A DNA stretch of 64,000 bases from Dokdonella_A sp963775445 (GTDB lineage Bacteria; Pseudomonadota; Gammaproteobacteria; Xanthomonadales; Rhodanobacteraceae): NCBI GenBank assembly GCA_963775445.1, contig CAVZIT010000004.1, positions 868,001-932,000 of the forward strand. The letters are read 5' to 3'. The notes under the pieces were generated by a model, which was not told where the DNA came from, did no database searches, and saw only the letters and a program-made list of their open reading frames with translations. Numbering within the stretch: position 1 is the first letter of the stretch; each line of letters opens with the position of its first letter. Positions 9,615-17,844 of the stretch are shown here, one piece after another. A program made the translations under genes and the position numbers.

Positions 9615-10172
9615 ATGAAGTGGTTTACTAAATTGATATTGCTAGCTTTTCTGGCGATCTGTGCGACCTGGGCTGTCGCCGGGGGCGCTCAATACGATCG
9701 CGTCCTGAGGATCCATTATCGCGACATGTTGCTGAATGCGGCCAAGGCCTACGAACGCAAGGACTTCGATGACGCGTTCAAGCTGATCCGGCGCGACGCC
9801 TGCGCAGGCGACAAGGGGAGTCAGGCGGCGCTCGGCAAGATGTATCTCCTCGGACAGGGCGTCCAACGCAACGATTTGATCGGCTACGCGTGGTTGAAGA
9901 CCGCTGGTGAATACCAATTCATGGGAACTCGGTCGGTAACCCGGAAGCTGCACGAGGCGATGACGCCCAAGCAGCGCCAGATTGCCGATTCCAAGGCCGA
10001 CGAACTCCTGCGCCTTTATGGCATGCAGGCAACGGGTGTGAGTTGCAATCGGGGATCTTCACAGGGCGGCAACATCAAGGACATGGTGGTATGCCAGCCG
10101 CGCTCCACCGGTTCGATTGCCGATTCGTCCAGACTCGAGCTTCGCCGCTGCGAGCATACGGCTCCGGATTGA
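9615..10172 (+). CDS. Secreted Sel1/TPR-like repeat protein
   Basis: It has 185 residues starting MKWFTKLILLAFLAICATW, a clear signal peptide. The mature part carries one recognisable Sel1-like unit (GDKGSQAALGKMYLLGQGV, then DLIGYAWLKTAGE). Such helical repeats usually mediate protein contacts. The C-terminal third (from about residue 130) holds two Cys and no motif I recognise. An upstream in-frame ATG at 9354 would add 87 residues without signal character, so I reject it. The gene is convergent with the DUF502 gene, with a hairpin-rich repeat between them. Confidence 0.75.
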   Translation: MKWFTKLILLAFLAICATWAVAGGAQYDRVLRIHYRDMLLNAAKAYERKDFDDAFKLIRRDACAGDKGSQAALGKMYLLGQGVQRNDLIGYAWLKTAGEYQFMGTRSVTRKLHEAMTPKQRQIADSKADELLRLYGMQATGVSCNRGSSQGGNIKDMVVCQPRSTGSIADSSRLELRRCEHTAPD

Positions 10173-10173
10173 A

Positions 10174-10332
10174 CTAGGAAAGCTCTGAACAAACCCATCC
10201 TGGGTTTGCCAGAGCACGCCGAGTTCGGCACCTGTCCGGACTCGGCTCCGCCAAATCCAGCGCTTGTGCGCTTGATTTGCGGCGGGCCGTCCTTGGCCCG
10301 CGGAAACTCTGATCAAAATCAGAGTTTCCCTA
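10174..10332. repeat. MITE-like hairpin element flanked by CTAG
   Basis: About 150 bp lies between two convergent genes, with CTAG at both edges (10174-10177 and 10329-10332). The outer ends are imperfect inverted repeats: GGAAAGCTCTGA at the left and the complement of GGAAACTCTGAT at the right. Inside are further inverted repeats: AAACCCA/TGGGTTT near 10190, GCGGGCC/GGCCCGC near 10285, and a perfect 12-bp stem at 10301-10312/10317-10328. The ends and the CTAG flank recall IS5-group elements (known GGAAGGTG-type ends, YTAR targets), but no transposase is present. It may also act as a transcription stop for both genes. Confidence 0.6.
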
Positions 10333-10352
10333 GCGCTCCTTGCGCTTTGCGT

Positions 10353-11048
10353 TCAATCGATCGCGGCAGGCGGTGACCCGCTTCGATATGGCAGCACGTC
10401 GGGCGCGACGGCCCCGGCTGAAAGGATGAACGCCATGGCCTGATCGACGCTCCAGTCGGTGGCGACCAGGCGATCGACGGGAACGATCTCCAGATAGCCT
10501 CCCGTCGGATTCGGCGTGGTCGGCACATACACCGCGGCGAGTTCGCGCCCATCGATATCGAGGAACGAGCGCGTCACGAAACCGATCGTCTTCATCTCGC
10601 GCGAAGGAAAATCGATCAGCACCACGCGCTGCGTCCCGCTGGGCTTGTTCTGCAGCATGCCCATGAGTTTCTTGGCGCCGCCATAGATACTGTGCACGAT
10701 CGGTATGCGATCCATCAACGCGTCGAAACCGGCAAGGATGCGTCGTCCGAGCACGCGATTCGCGGCGAAGCCGAGCACATACAGGATTACCAGCGTGGTG
10801 ATGAACGCAAGAATCGAGATCAGCCATTGCTGATTGAGCAGCGACGCCTCGCCCGGAAACAGCCGCGCGAAGCCCGCGACGAGCGCCGTCACCCACGGCG
10901 CACTGATCTCCGACAGCAGCGAAACCACGAAACGGAACACGACCCAGGTCAACCAGATCGGAATCACCGTCAGCAGGCCGGTAATCAGGTAACGCTGAAG
11001 ATGCTGCGGACGCATGGGTTTGACCATTAACGTGAAGCGACTCGACAT
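10353..11048 (-). CDS. DUF502-family inner-membrane protein
   Basis: It has 231 residues. Two membrane segments lie in the first 100 residues (YLITGLLTVIPIWLTWVVF and LISILAFITTLVILYVLG). The conserved DUF502 core follows: GRRILAGFDALMDRIPIVHSIY, then RVVLIDFPS, IGFVTR, and VPTTPNPTGGYLEIVP. Function is unknown in bacteria. The start is uncertain: ATG codons at 11048, 11027 and 11015 are all in frame with weak ribosome binding sites; the longest is given. Confidence 0.88.
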   Translation of the reverse strand: MSSRFTLMVKPMRPQHLQRYLITGLLTVIPIWLTWVVFRFVVSLLSEISAPWVTALVAGFARLFPGEASLLNQQWLISILAFITTLVILYVLGFAANRVLGRRILAGFDALMDRIPIVHSIYGGAKKLMGMLQNKPSGTQRVVLIDFPSREMKTIGFVTRSFLDIDGRELAAVYVPTTPNPTGGYLEIVPVDRLVATDWSVDQAMAFILSAGAVAPDVLPYRSGSPPAAID

Positions 11049-11273
11049 TATTGCCGGATGGCCGCTCGGTTCACACCTGTGGGCGACGCCTGATCAATTT
11101 TCCTCAGTGCCGTCGAGTCCGATCGGTCCACCGACAGCATGCGCGTAGTTGCGTTCGTGTTATTGCCCACACAAGGCCGTGATGCGCACCAGCATGGCGT
11201 TGTCGCCCTTGCGCGCCGCGTTCGTGGGCACATTGCGCGCGCACCATCTGTCCAAACGAGGATTCGCCCAGGG

Positions 11274-13448
11274 TCAGTCTTCGATCAATTTCCTGCGCAG
11301 GAAATCCGCAGTCGCCTGATCTGCGCGCAGCCACGAGGCGTGGCGCAGGAAGCCGTGGATCTCGTTCGGCAGCACCATCTCCTCGAACGGCACGTGTCGC
11401 GCTTCAAGGCGCCGTGCAAGATCGACCGTCTGGACGAAGTGGACATTGCGATCATCGTCGCCCTGGATCAGCAGTACCGGGGAAGTCCAAGTCTTGACGT
11501 CGGCATCCGGCGACGATTCGAATGCGACTTTCATCGCCTTTTCGCGATCGCCTTTTTCGTAGCGTGAGGTCGGATCGCTGAACCACGAGTCGATCAGCCG
11601 CGACCAGTCGTGCACGCCGTGCATATCCACGCCGGCCTTGAAGATATCCGAATTGCGCGCGAGCGCGAGCGCGGTCAGATAACCCCCGTAGGAGCCGCCC
11701 CAGATGCCGATACGATCCGGATCGACACCCTTCGCATGCTGCAACCATTTTGCACCGGCGACGACATCCTGGTATTCAGCCGCGCCGGTCGGACCCCAAT
11801 GATCGGGATGATGGAACGCATGGCCGTAACCGATGCCGAGGCGATAGTTGACCGACAGTACGGCAAAGCCGTGGTTGGCCAGATACTGATTCACCGCATA
11901 GGAATTGCTGTAGTAATCCATGTAGTGCCAGCCGAGCAGCATCTGCCGCGGCGGGCCGCCGTGAACGAAGATGATTCCGGGTGTGCTGCCGGGATTGTCG
12001 TCACGCTGAAACAGCTGGCCATGCACGACGACGCCATCGGCCGCGGTGAAGGTGACCGATTTGGGTACGATCAGGTCGGCCGTCGGGAAATCCTTCGGCA
12101 GCAAACCGGCGTCAAGATCGCGTCGACCGTTTCCGTCGAAATCGATGATGGCGACCGAGGGAGGCTTGCGTGAGCCGGCGCCGATGTATGCGGTCTGTCG
12201 ATCGCCCGCCGTGACGGGTTGCCACTCGAGCGTCTCGCCACGGGTCAGCTCCACGGGTTGCGCGCGATCCACCGGCACGCGGAACAGGTGCCGACGATCA
12301 CCGTCATCGGCTGTCGTTCCGGTATTGCTCGAATAAATCATGCTGCGCTTGTCGCGGCTTTCCGCGACATCCTCGACCATGAACTTCCCGGGCGTAAGCA
12401 GCAGGGGTTTGCCCCCGGCGGTGCTGATCGAATAGAGATGCGGCCAGCCGTCCAGATCGGCGAGAAACACGAGACGCGAATCGGCGGCCCAGTAGAGATT
12501 GGCATTGCCCGCGGTCTCGGGGAACGAACCCACCAGCGTGTCGGGGCTTTGCCACACTGCGCGACCGCTGCCTGACGTGGCATCGGCGATCCAGATCGAC
12601 CACGGCTGCGGCGTCTGCACCAGGATCGGTTGCGGCGCACCTCCATTGCCGGGTTGTCGCACGAATGCGATGTGCTTGCCATCGGCGGACCAGCACGGTG
12701 CAGAATCCAGACCCGTCGACGGCGCAAGGTAGAGAATCGGCTGCTTTTCGCCGCTGAAGATGCCGACAAACGAATGCGTATCGCGACTGGATACGAATGC
12801 GAGACGGTTGCCGTCGGGGGAATAAACAAGGGCGTCATCCTTGCCGCGATCGAAGAACAATCGCCTGGGCTGGTTCGCTTCCTTGACCTTGCCCGTGGTG
12901 TCGGCCTTGTCTTCGCCGGATGAAGCGTCCGCGAGTGCTGCTGTCCAGACCTGATGATCCTTGATATACGCGAGTTGCCCCTTTGACGAGATTGCCGGCG
13001 CGTCCCCGTCGGTCACCTTGTGCGCATCGCCACCGGGCAATGTGACCGCCCAGATCTGGACCTTGGGCTCGTCCGCGCTCGCCGCCGGATCGGGTTGCAG
13101 ACCGCCCTTGTCCGGCCAGTTGGCATCGTGGTCGCCTCCGCGCACGAACACCAGCCGATCACCGGCAGGCGAGAATGTCAGCTGTGTGAGTTCCTGACCA
13201 TCGTCTTCGTTGAAGTGCGTAACCTGTCGCGGCACGAACCCCGGGCCATCGGCGATCCAGACGTTGCGCGTGCCGTCGAGGTCGATTACCCAGGCGATGT
13301 GTTCACCGCGTTGCGACGCTGCAAGGCCGCTCGGATAGGGGTAATCGAGAACCTCGGCCATCGTGAACGAGTGCTTCGCCGCGTGCGCCAGCGGCGCGAT
13401 GGCGAAGAGCAGCATTAGGCCGCAGAAACGAACGGAACGAAGCATCAC
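11274..13448 (-). CDS. S9-family (prolyl oligopeptidase type) peptidase, secreted
   Basis: This 724-residue serine peptidase has an N-terminal signal peptide (LMLLFAIAPLAHAAK), a beta-propeller-like region with repeated FSPAGDRLVFV / YSPDGNRLAFVSSRD / WSADGKHIAFVR units (about residues 40-430), and a C-terminal alpha/beta hydrolase domain. The nucleophile Ser lies in WGGSYGGYL near 584, Asp in GDDDRNVHF near 663 and His in NEIHGF near 697, so the triad is intact. The pattern fits dipeptidyl or acylaminoacyl peptidases of family S9. GGGGGA-like Shine-Dalgarno sequence lies before the ATG pair at 13448/13445. It is probably periplasmic. The substrate is unknown. Confidence 0.93.
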   Translation of the reverse strand: MMLRSVRFCGLMLLFAIAPLAHAAKHSFTMAEVLDYPYPSGLAASQRGEHIAWVIDLDGTRNVWIADGPGFVPRQVTHFNEDDGQELTQLTFSPAGDRLVFVRGGDHDANWPDKGGLQPDPAASADEPKVQIWAVTLPGGDAHKVTDGDAPAISSKGQLAYIKDHQVWTAALADASSGEDKADTTGKVKEANQPRRLFFDRGKDDALVYSPDGNRLAFVSSRDTHSFVGIFSGEKQPILYLAPSTGLDSAPCWSADGKHIAFVRQPGNGGAPQPILVQTPQPWSIWIADATSGSGRAVWQSPDTLVGSFPETAGNANLYWAADSRLVFLADLDGWPHLYSISTAGGKPLLLTPGKFMVEDVAESRDKRSMIYSSNTGTTADDGDRRHLFRVPVDRAQPVELTRGETLEWQPVTAGDRQTAYIGAGSRKPPSVAIIDFDGNGRRDLDAGLLPKDFPTADLIVPKSVTFTAADGVVVHGQLFQRDDNPGSTPGIIFVHGGPPRQMLLGWHYMDYYSNSYAVNQYLANHGFAVLSVNYRLGIGYGHAFHHPDHWGPTGAAEYQDVVAGAKWLQHAKGVDPDRIGIWGGSYGGYLTALALARNSDIFKAGVDMHGVHDWSRLIDSWFSDPTSRYEKGDREKAMKVAFESSPDADVKTWTSPVLLIQGDDDRNVHFVQTVDLARRLEARHVPFEEMVLPNEIHGFLRHASWLRADQATADFLRRKLIED

Positions 13449-13615
13449 GGTGGTCCCCCGGGTGGCTCGCGGTTGTGCGCATTGGGAAGTGTGCCCACAT
13501 CCTTGGCATCGTGCCAGCGAACCGCGCGCGCGATGCCGGCACTGAAGCGCGCGACGCGACCCATTCCGTCTGCACTCCCCCGAAGCGCACGCTGCCGCGG
13601 GCAGCGATGAGAGCG

Positions 13616-14479
13616 TCAGAACAGCAGGGACGACATGTGACGACGATACCGCCCCACGAGTTCCGGGTCGTCGATCATGCCGAAAGCGGCAACGAGACGT
13701 TTCTTCGCAAGTCCTTCGTTCCAGCTTCGGTCGGTCTTGAGCACGGCCAGGAATTGATCGAGTCCGTCACTCGTTGCGCCGTCGTGCACCAATCGCACGC
13801 CAAGCAGATCGCGCGCCTCAAGATCGGAAGGGTCGCGTTCAATGCGCGCATGCAGGTCCGCGAGAGGCGGAGCCTTGGCAGCGAGGGCGGCAAATTCCAG
13901 TTCGGCGCGCAGCCGGGACGCGCGCGCGTCCGCGGACAGGTTGGCCGGTAGCGCATCGAGCTCGGCTTGGGCGGCGGCGACATTGCCGGCGCGCATTTGC
14001 GCCAGCGCGAGATCGAGCTTGAGGCCCGGCTTGTCCGGTGACGCAGCAATTTCCTGCTGAATTCGCGCTATGGCCTGCTCGGCCGTTTCGGGCACTTCGG
14101 CAGCGCTGATTTGTTCCGGCGATTCGTCCGCAGGCGCCGGCTCGACATGGCGAGCGAGAAACGTGCGCAGCTCGCCTTCGGGCAACGCGCCGGCGAATCC
14201 GTCCGCGATCTTGCCGTCCTTGACCAGCATCACCGTTGGAATGCTGCGCACGCCGAACATGCCGGCGAGTTCCTGGTTCTTGTCCACGTCGATCTTGGCG
14301 AGTTTCAGCGCGCCGTTGTGTTCCTCGACGATTTTTTCGAGCAGAGGACCGAGCGACTTGCACGGTCCGCACCACTCGGCCCAGAAATCGACCAGTACGG
14401 GGGTGGTCAGCGATGCCTGGAGCACCTCGGCTTCAAAGTTCGCCTGGCTGGCGTCGAAGACATGTTCAGACTCTGTCAC
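13616..14479 (-). CDS. cnoX: Thioredoxin-TPR co-chaperone (CnoX/YbbN-like)
   Basis: It has 287 residues: a thioredoxin fold (about 1-112) with active site WCGPC (Cys37 and Cys40) and the cis-Pro loop SIPTVML, then a linker and a TPR-like helical region (about 130-287). This is the CnoX (YbbN) layout, a co-chaperone for GroEL and DnaK. E. coli CnoX lacks a CxxC dithiol; here CGPC is complete, so reductase activity is possible, as in CGPC-type homologues in other proteobacteria. No signal peptide, so cytoplasmic. Confidence 0.9.
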   Translation of the reverse strand: MTESEHVFDASQANFEAEVLQASLTTPVLVDFWAEWCGPCKSLGPLLEKIVEEHNGALKLAKIDVDKNQELAGMFGVRSIPTVMLVKDGKIADGFAGALPEGELRTFLARHVEPAPADESPEQISAAEVPETAEQAIARIQQEIAASPDKPGLKLDLALAQMRAGNVAAAQAELDALPANLSADARASRLRAELEFAALAAKAPPLADLHARIERDPSDLEARDLLGVRLVHDGATSDGLDQFLAVLKTDRSWNEGLAKKRLVAAFGMIDDPELVGRYRRHMSSLLF

Positions 14480-14656
14480 GGTGGTTCCCTGGTTAGATCA
14501 ATCGCACGCGCACAAGGTCGGGGCGAAGCGCAATCATGTCAAGGCCTGCGGTTGGACCCCGCTTTCGTGCGCGAGCTCCGCTCAGCGGGAACGGAAGACT
14601 GTCCGACGCTTGAGGATGGCCGGGTGCTTGAACGTGACTGGCACGCGCGCCCTGCT

Positions 14657-16015
14657 TCAGCGTGCTAGGGAAGATTGGCGTTGAGGTGTCGGGTTGCCTT
14701 CCTGCTTGTACACGGTGCCGGCCTTCATGACGAAGTCGACCTGCTGCATCAGGGCAATGTCGTCGAGTGGATTGCCATTCACCGCGACGATGTCGGCATA
14801 TTTGCCGGGCGCGATCGAGCCGAGATCCTTCGATTTCCTGAGCAGCTCGGCCGCGTGCGTCGTCGCAGCCTGCAGAACGAACACCGGTGGCATGCCGGCC
14901 TGGACCATGTAGACGAATTCCTGCGCGTTCTCACCGTGCGGATAGACGCCCGCATCGGTGCCGAATGCAATCTTGACGCCGGCCTGGTACGCCTTGCCTG
15001 CGGTCTTCTGGATGATCGGGCCGACCTCTTCGGCCTTGCGCGCGACCTGCGGCGGATACCAGCCTTCCTTTGCTTTCTGCTCGACGTACTTGCCGGCGAT
15101 GATGGTCGGCACATACCAGGTACCATGCTGCTTCATCAGTTTCATGTCGGCATCGTCCATGTAGGTGCCGTGTTCGATCGAATCGACACCGCCAATCACC
15201 GCGCGGCGGATCGCCTCGGCGCCATGCGCATGCGCGGCGACGGTGAAACCGTAATCGTGCGCGGCCGCGACGATCGCCTGGATCTCCGGAATCGTCATCT
15301 GGGCATTGTCGGCGCTGGAGCTTTCATCGAGCACGCCGCCTGAAGGCATGATCTTGATCAGATCGGCACCATCCTTGTAGTGCTGGCGCACGGCTTTCCA
15401 TGCGCCCTCGGGACTGTCGATGATGCCGTCCTTCGGGCCGGGATCCCCTTGCAGATCCCAGCGAAAACCGTTGGTGGGGTCGGCATGGCCACCGGTGGTG
15501 CCTATGAACTGGCCGGCACTGAAGATGCGCGGTCCCGGCACGATGCCGGCGTTGACCGCGTTGCGCAACGCAATCGACTCGTTGTGTTCGTCGCCGACAT
15601 TGCGCACCGTGGTGAAACCGGCAAGCAAAGTGCGTCTGGCATACACCGTGCTGCGGATCGCGTAGTCGGCCGGATTCAGGCGGAACTTGTCGCTGTAGGT
15701 CGATTTGCTGAACTGCATGGTCAGATGCGTATGGCTGTCGATAAGGCCGGGCATGCAGGTCCCGTTGGCCGTGATATCGATGACGGTTGCGTTGGGCGAT
15801 CCGCAGGCCCGGAACGACTTCGGCGATGCGTTCCCCCTGCACGACGACCGTGGTCGCGCCGAACAACTTGCCATTGACCGTGTCAAGCAGGTGAGGGCAA
15901 TGCACGAGGTCGTGACCGCCACTGGACGCTGGCCATCGGCGGCCTGCGCAGCGCCGATGGCCATGGCGGCGATCAACACCGCGGCCCTCCGCTTCGAATG
16001 CACGATGATCGGCAT
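14657..16015 (-). pseudogene. Secreted amidohydrolase, reading frame shifted twice near its N-terminus
   Basis: This is a metal-dependent hydrolase of the imidazolonepropionase-like/Xaa-Pro dipeptidase-type amidohydrolase group. There is a signal peptide (VLIAAMAIGAAQA), metal-binding DSHTHLT, KIMPSGGV, VAAHAHG, SIEHGTY and FGTDAG. As read in one frame, residues 36-75 are nonsense (SCIALTCLTRSMASC). The neighbouring frame between about 15911 and 15800 encodes the expected LVHCPHLLDTVNGK then TVVVQGERIAEVVPGL. So one base seems missing near 15911 and one extra near 15803; the two compensate and leave a 452-codon open frame. If these are sequence errors the gene is intact. If real, the protein carries about 37 altered residues in its N-terminal beta domain. 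Confidence 0.85.
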
Positions 16016-16150
16016 TCCGATGTCCTCTTGTCATGGCAACGCCTCATCATAACGAGATGTCTTGTGCCCGACACGCAAAACGGTTGCGCGACCGGAATAG
16101 GCGTATAGTCGAACCGCCGCAGCACCTGCTGCGGGCACCTGTGAGTCCGG

Positions 16151-16714
16151 ATGACGACGTTTGAGCCCGCGGCTGAAACCGTATCCGGCGATCTTTCGGC
16201 GCAATTTTTCGCGCTTGCCTACGACGAGTTGTGCCGCATTGCGCGCCGCCAGCGCCGCCGTGCGGGTGGCCCTGCCACGCTCAATACCACCGCGCTCGCT
16301 CACGAAGCCTGGATCAAGCTGGCCGCCGCGCAACCCGGCTTGTCGGGTGCACATGGTCGCGCATTGGCGGCGCGCGCCATGCGCCAGATACTGGTTGATC
16401 ACGCGCGACGTCACGGTTGCGCCAAGCGCGGCGGCGAAGCCTGCTTCGTCACGCTCGACGAGCACGATGTCGCAGCATCCGGCGAGATGGTCGACATGCT
16501 GATCCTCGATCAAACCTTGACGGAATTGGCCCAATGGGACGCGCGTGCCGCCGACGTGGCGGAGTGGCATGTGTTCGGCGGATTGGCTATCGAGGAAATC
16601 GCCGTGTTGCGGAATGTCGCCGTGCGCACCGCTTACCGCGACTGGCGGCGCGCGCGGGCGTTTCTAGCACAGCGGCTCGGTCTCGCCGATGCCGCCGTCG
16701 CAACGCCGGCATGA
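16151..16714 (+). CDS. ECF sigma factor of the kinase-linked type (TIGR02999-like)
   Basis: It has 187 residues with sigma-70 region 2 (about 15-95) and region 4 (about 115-180). Family strings are TLNTTALAHEAWIKL, ARAMRQILVDHARRH then KRGGE, and the helix-turn-helix VFGGLAIEEIAVLRNVAVRTAYRDWRRARAFL. The MRQILVDHAR plus KRGG pattern marks the sigma group usually paired with Ser/Thr kinases rather than anti-sigma factors (family knowledge, for example EcfK/PknS in Xanthomonas and EcfP/PknT in Vibrio). Its stop overlaps the kinase start (ATGA at 16711), so the two are translationally coupled. It is divergent from the amidohydrolase. Its target genes are not known. Confidence 0.9.
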   Translation: MTTFEPAAETVSGDLSAQFFALAYDELCRIARRQRRRAGGPATLNTTALAHEAWIKLAAAQPGLSGAHGRALAARAMRQILVDHARRHGCAKRGGEACFVTLDEHDVAASGEMVDMLILDQTLTELAQWDARAADVAEWHVFGGLAIEEIAVLRNVAVRTAYRDWRRARAFLAQRLGLADAAVATPA

Positions 16715-17727
16715 ACGCGGAACGCTGGCGTCGCATGGGCGGACTGTTCGATCGGCTCATTGATATGCCCGATGACGAACGCGAGGTTGTCATTGCGCGG
16801 TTGTGCGACGATGATGCCGAGGAACTGCGCGCGCTGCTCGCCGCCGATGCAGCCGGGGATGCGATGGAGCAACGCGCGCCGCGATGCCGCGATGCGGTGG
16901 CCGCGGACTGGGCACGCGAACACGAATCGGCGCTGCCGTCGAACAGCGTGATCGGCAGTTGGCGCATTCTGCGCGAACTGGGCCGCGGCGGCATGGGCGC
17001 GGTCATGTTGGTGGAACGCGCGGACGGCCAGTTCGAGCAGCGCGCCGCGCTGAAGTTGATCAAGCGCGGCATGGACAGCGACGCGGTGCTGACGCGCTTC
17101 CTGCGCGAGCGGCAAATACTGGCGCGGCTGTCGCACCCCGGCATCGCGCGGTTGATCGACGGCGGGTTATCGGCCGATCAGCGTCCGTACTTCGTGATGG
17201 AGCATGTGCAAGGCGTCTCGTTGCTCGAATACTGCCGGGAACGCGCCGCGGGATTGCGGGAACGGATCGGCTGCATCCTGCAAGTCTGCGCTGCGTTGCA
17301 GTTCGCGCACCAGCAACTGGTCGTGCATCTGGACATCAAGCCGTCCAACGTGCTGGTGACTGCGGCCGGCGAGATCAAGTTGCTGGATTTCGGCATCGCC
17401 AAGTTGTTCGCGGACGGACAAACCGGTGCTACGCAAACCGGTGCCGGCGGAGATCGTCCGCTGACGCCCGCCTACGCCGCGCCCGAACAACTGCGCGGCG
17501 AGCCGGTCAGCACCGCGACCGATGTGTACGGCGTCGGCGCGCTGCTTTACGAATTGCTGAGCGGGCAGCGGCGAACGGGCTTGCCGATGGCGCGAGCGCC
17601 GAAGAAACGCGGCGTGCCCTGGATCGCAGCGAACTCGCGGCGCCCAGCGACGCGGCGGGAGCGGATGCGTCGATTTTCGCACGGTCATTGCGCGGCGATC
17701 TCGACACCATCGTGCTCAAGGGGGTAA
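16711..17727 (+). CDS. Ser/Thr protein kinase, N-terminal (kinase) part of a frame-disrupted kinase-TPR gene
   Basis: It starts at ATG 16711 (MNAERWRRMGGLFDRLIDM), overlapping the sigma factor stop. After about 85 residues of leader comes the kinase domain: Gly loop GRGGMGAVML, the Lys in AALKLIKRG, catalytic loop HLDIKPSNVL (HxD with Leu instead of the usual Arg), LDFGIAKL, PAYAAPEQL, and TATDVYGVGALLYELLSGQR. After SGQR (near 17570) the family sequence jumps to the next frame (NGLADGASAEE...LRGDLDTIVLKGVNAN), then to the third frame near 17735 (PERRYPTIEALAEDL). The last about 50 codons of this open frame are therefore not native. Together with the TPR part at 17845-19656 it makes one gene of about 2.95 kb. 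Likely role: a membrane kinase that phosphorylates the coupled sigma factor. Confidence 0.85.
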   Translation: MNAERWRRMGGLFDRLIDMPDDEREVVIARLCDDDAEELRALLAADAAGDAMEQRAPRCRDAVAADWAREHESALPSNSVIGSWRILRELGRGGMGAVMLVERADGQFEQRAALKLIKRGMDSDAVLTRFLRERQILARLSHPGIARLIDGGLSADQRPYFVMEHVQGVSLLEYCRERAAGLRERIGCILQVCAALQFAHQQLVVHLDIKPSNVLVTAAGEIKLLDFGIAKLFADGQTGATQTGAGGDRPLTPAYAAPEQLRGEPVSTATDVYGVGALLYELLSGQRRTGLPMARAPKKRGVPWIAANSRRPATRRERMRRFSHGHCAAISTPSCSRG

Positions 17728-17844
17728 ACGCGAACCGGAGCGGCGTTATCCCACCATCGAAGCTTTGGCCGAAGACTTGCGGCATTACCTGCGTGGCTTG
17801 CCGATCTCGGCGCGGCGCGACAGCGCGCTTTACCGCGCCGGCAA

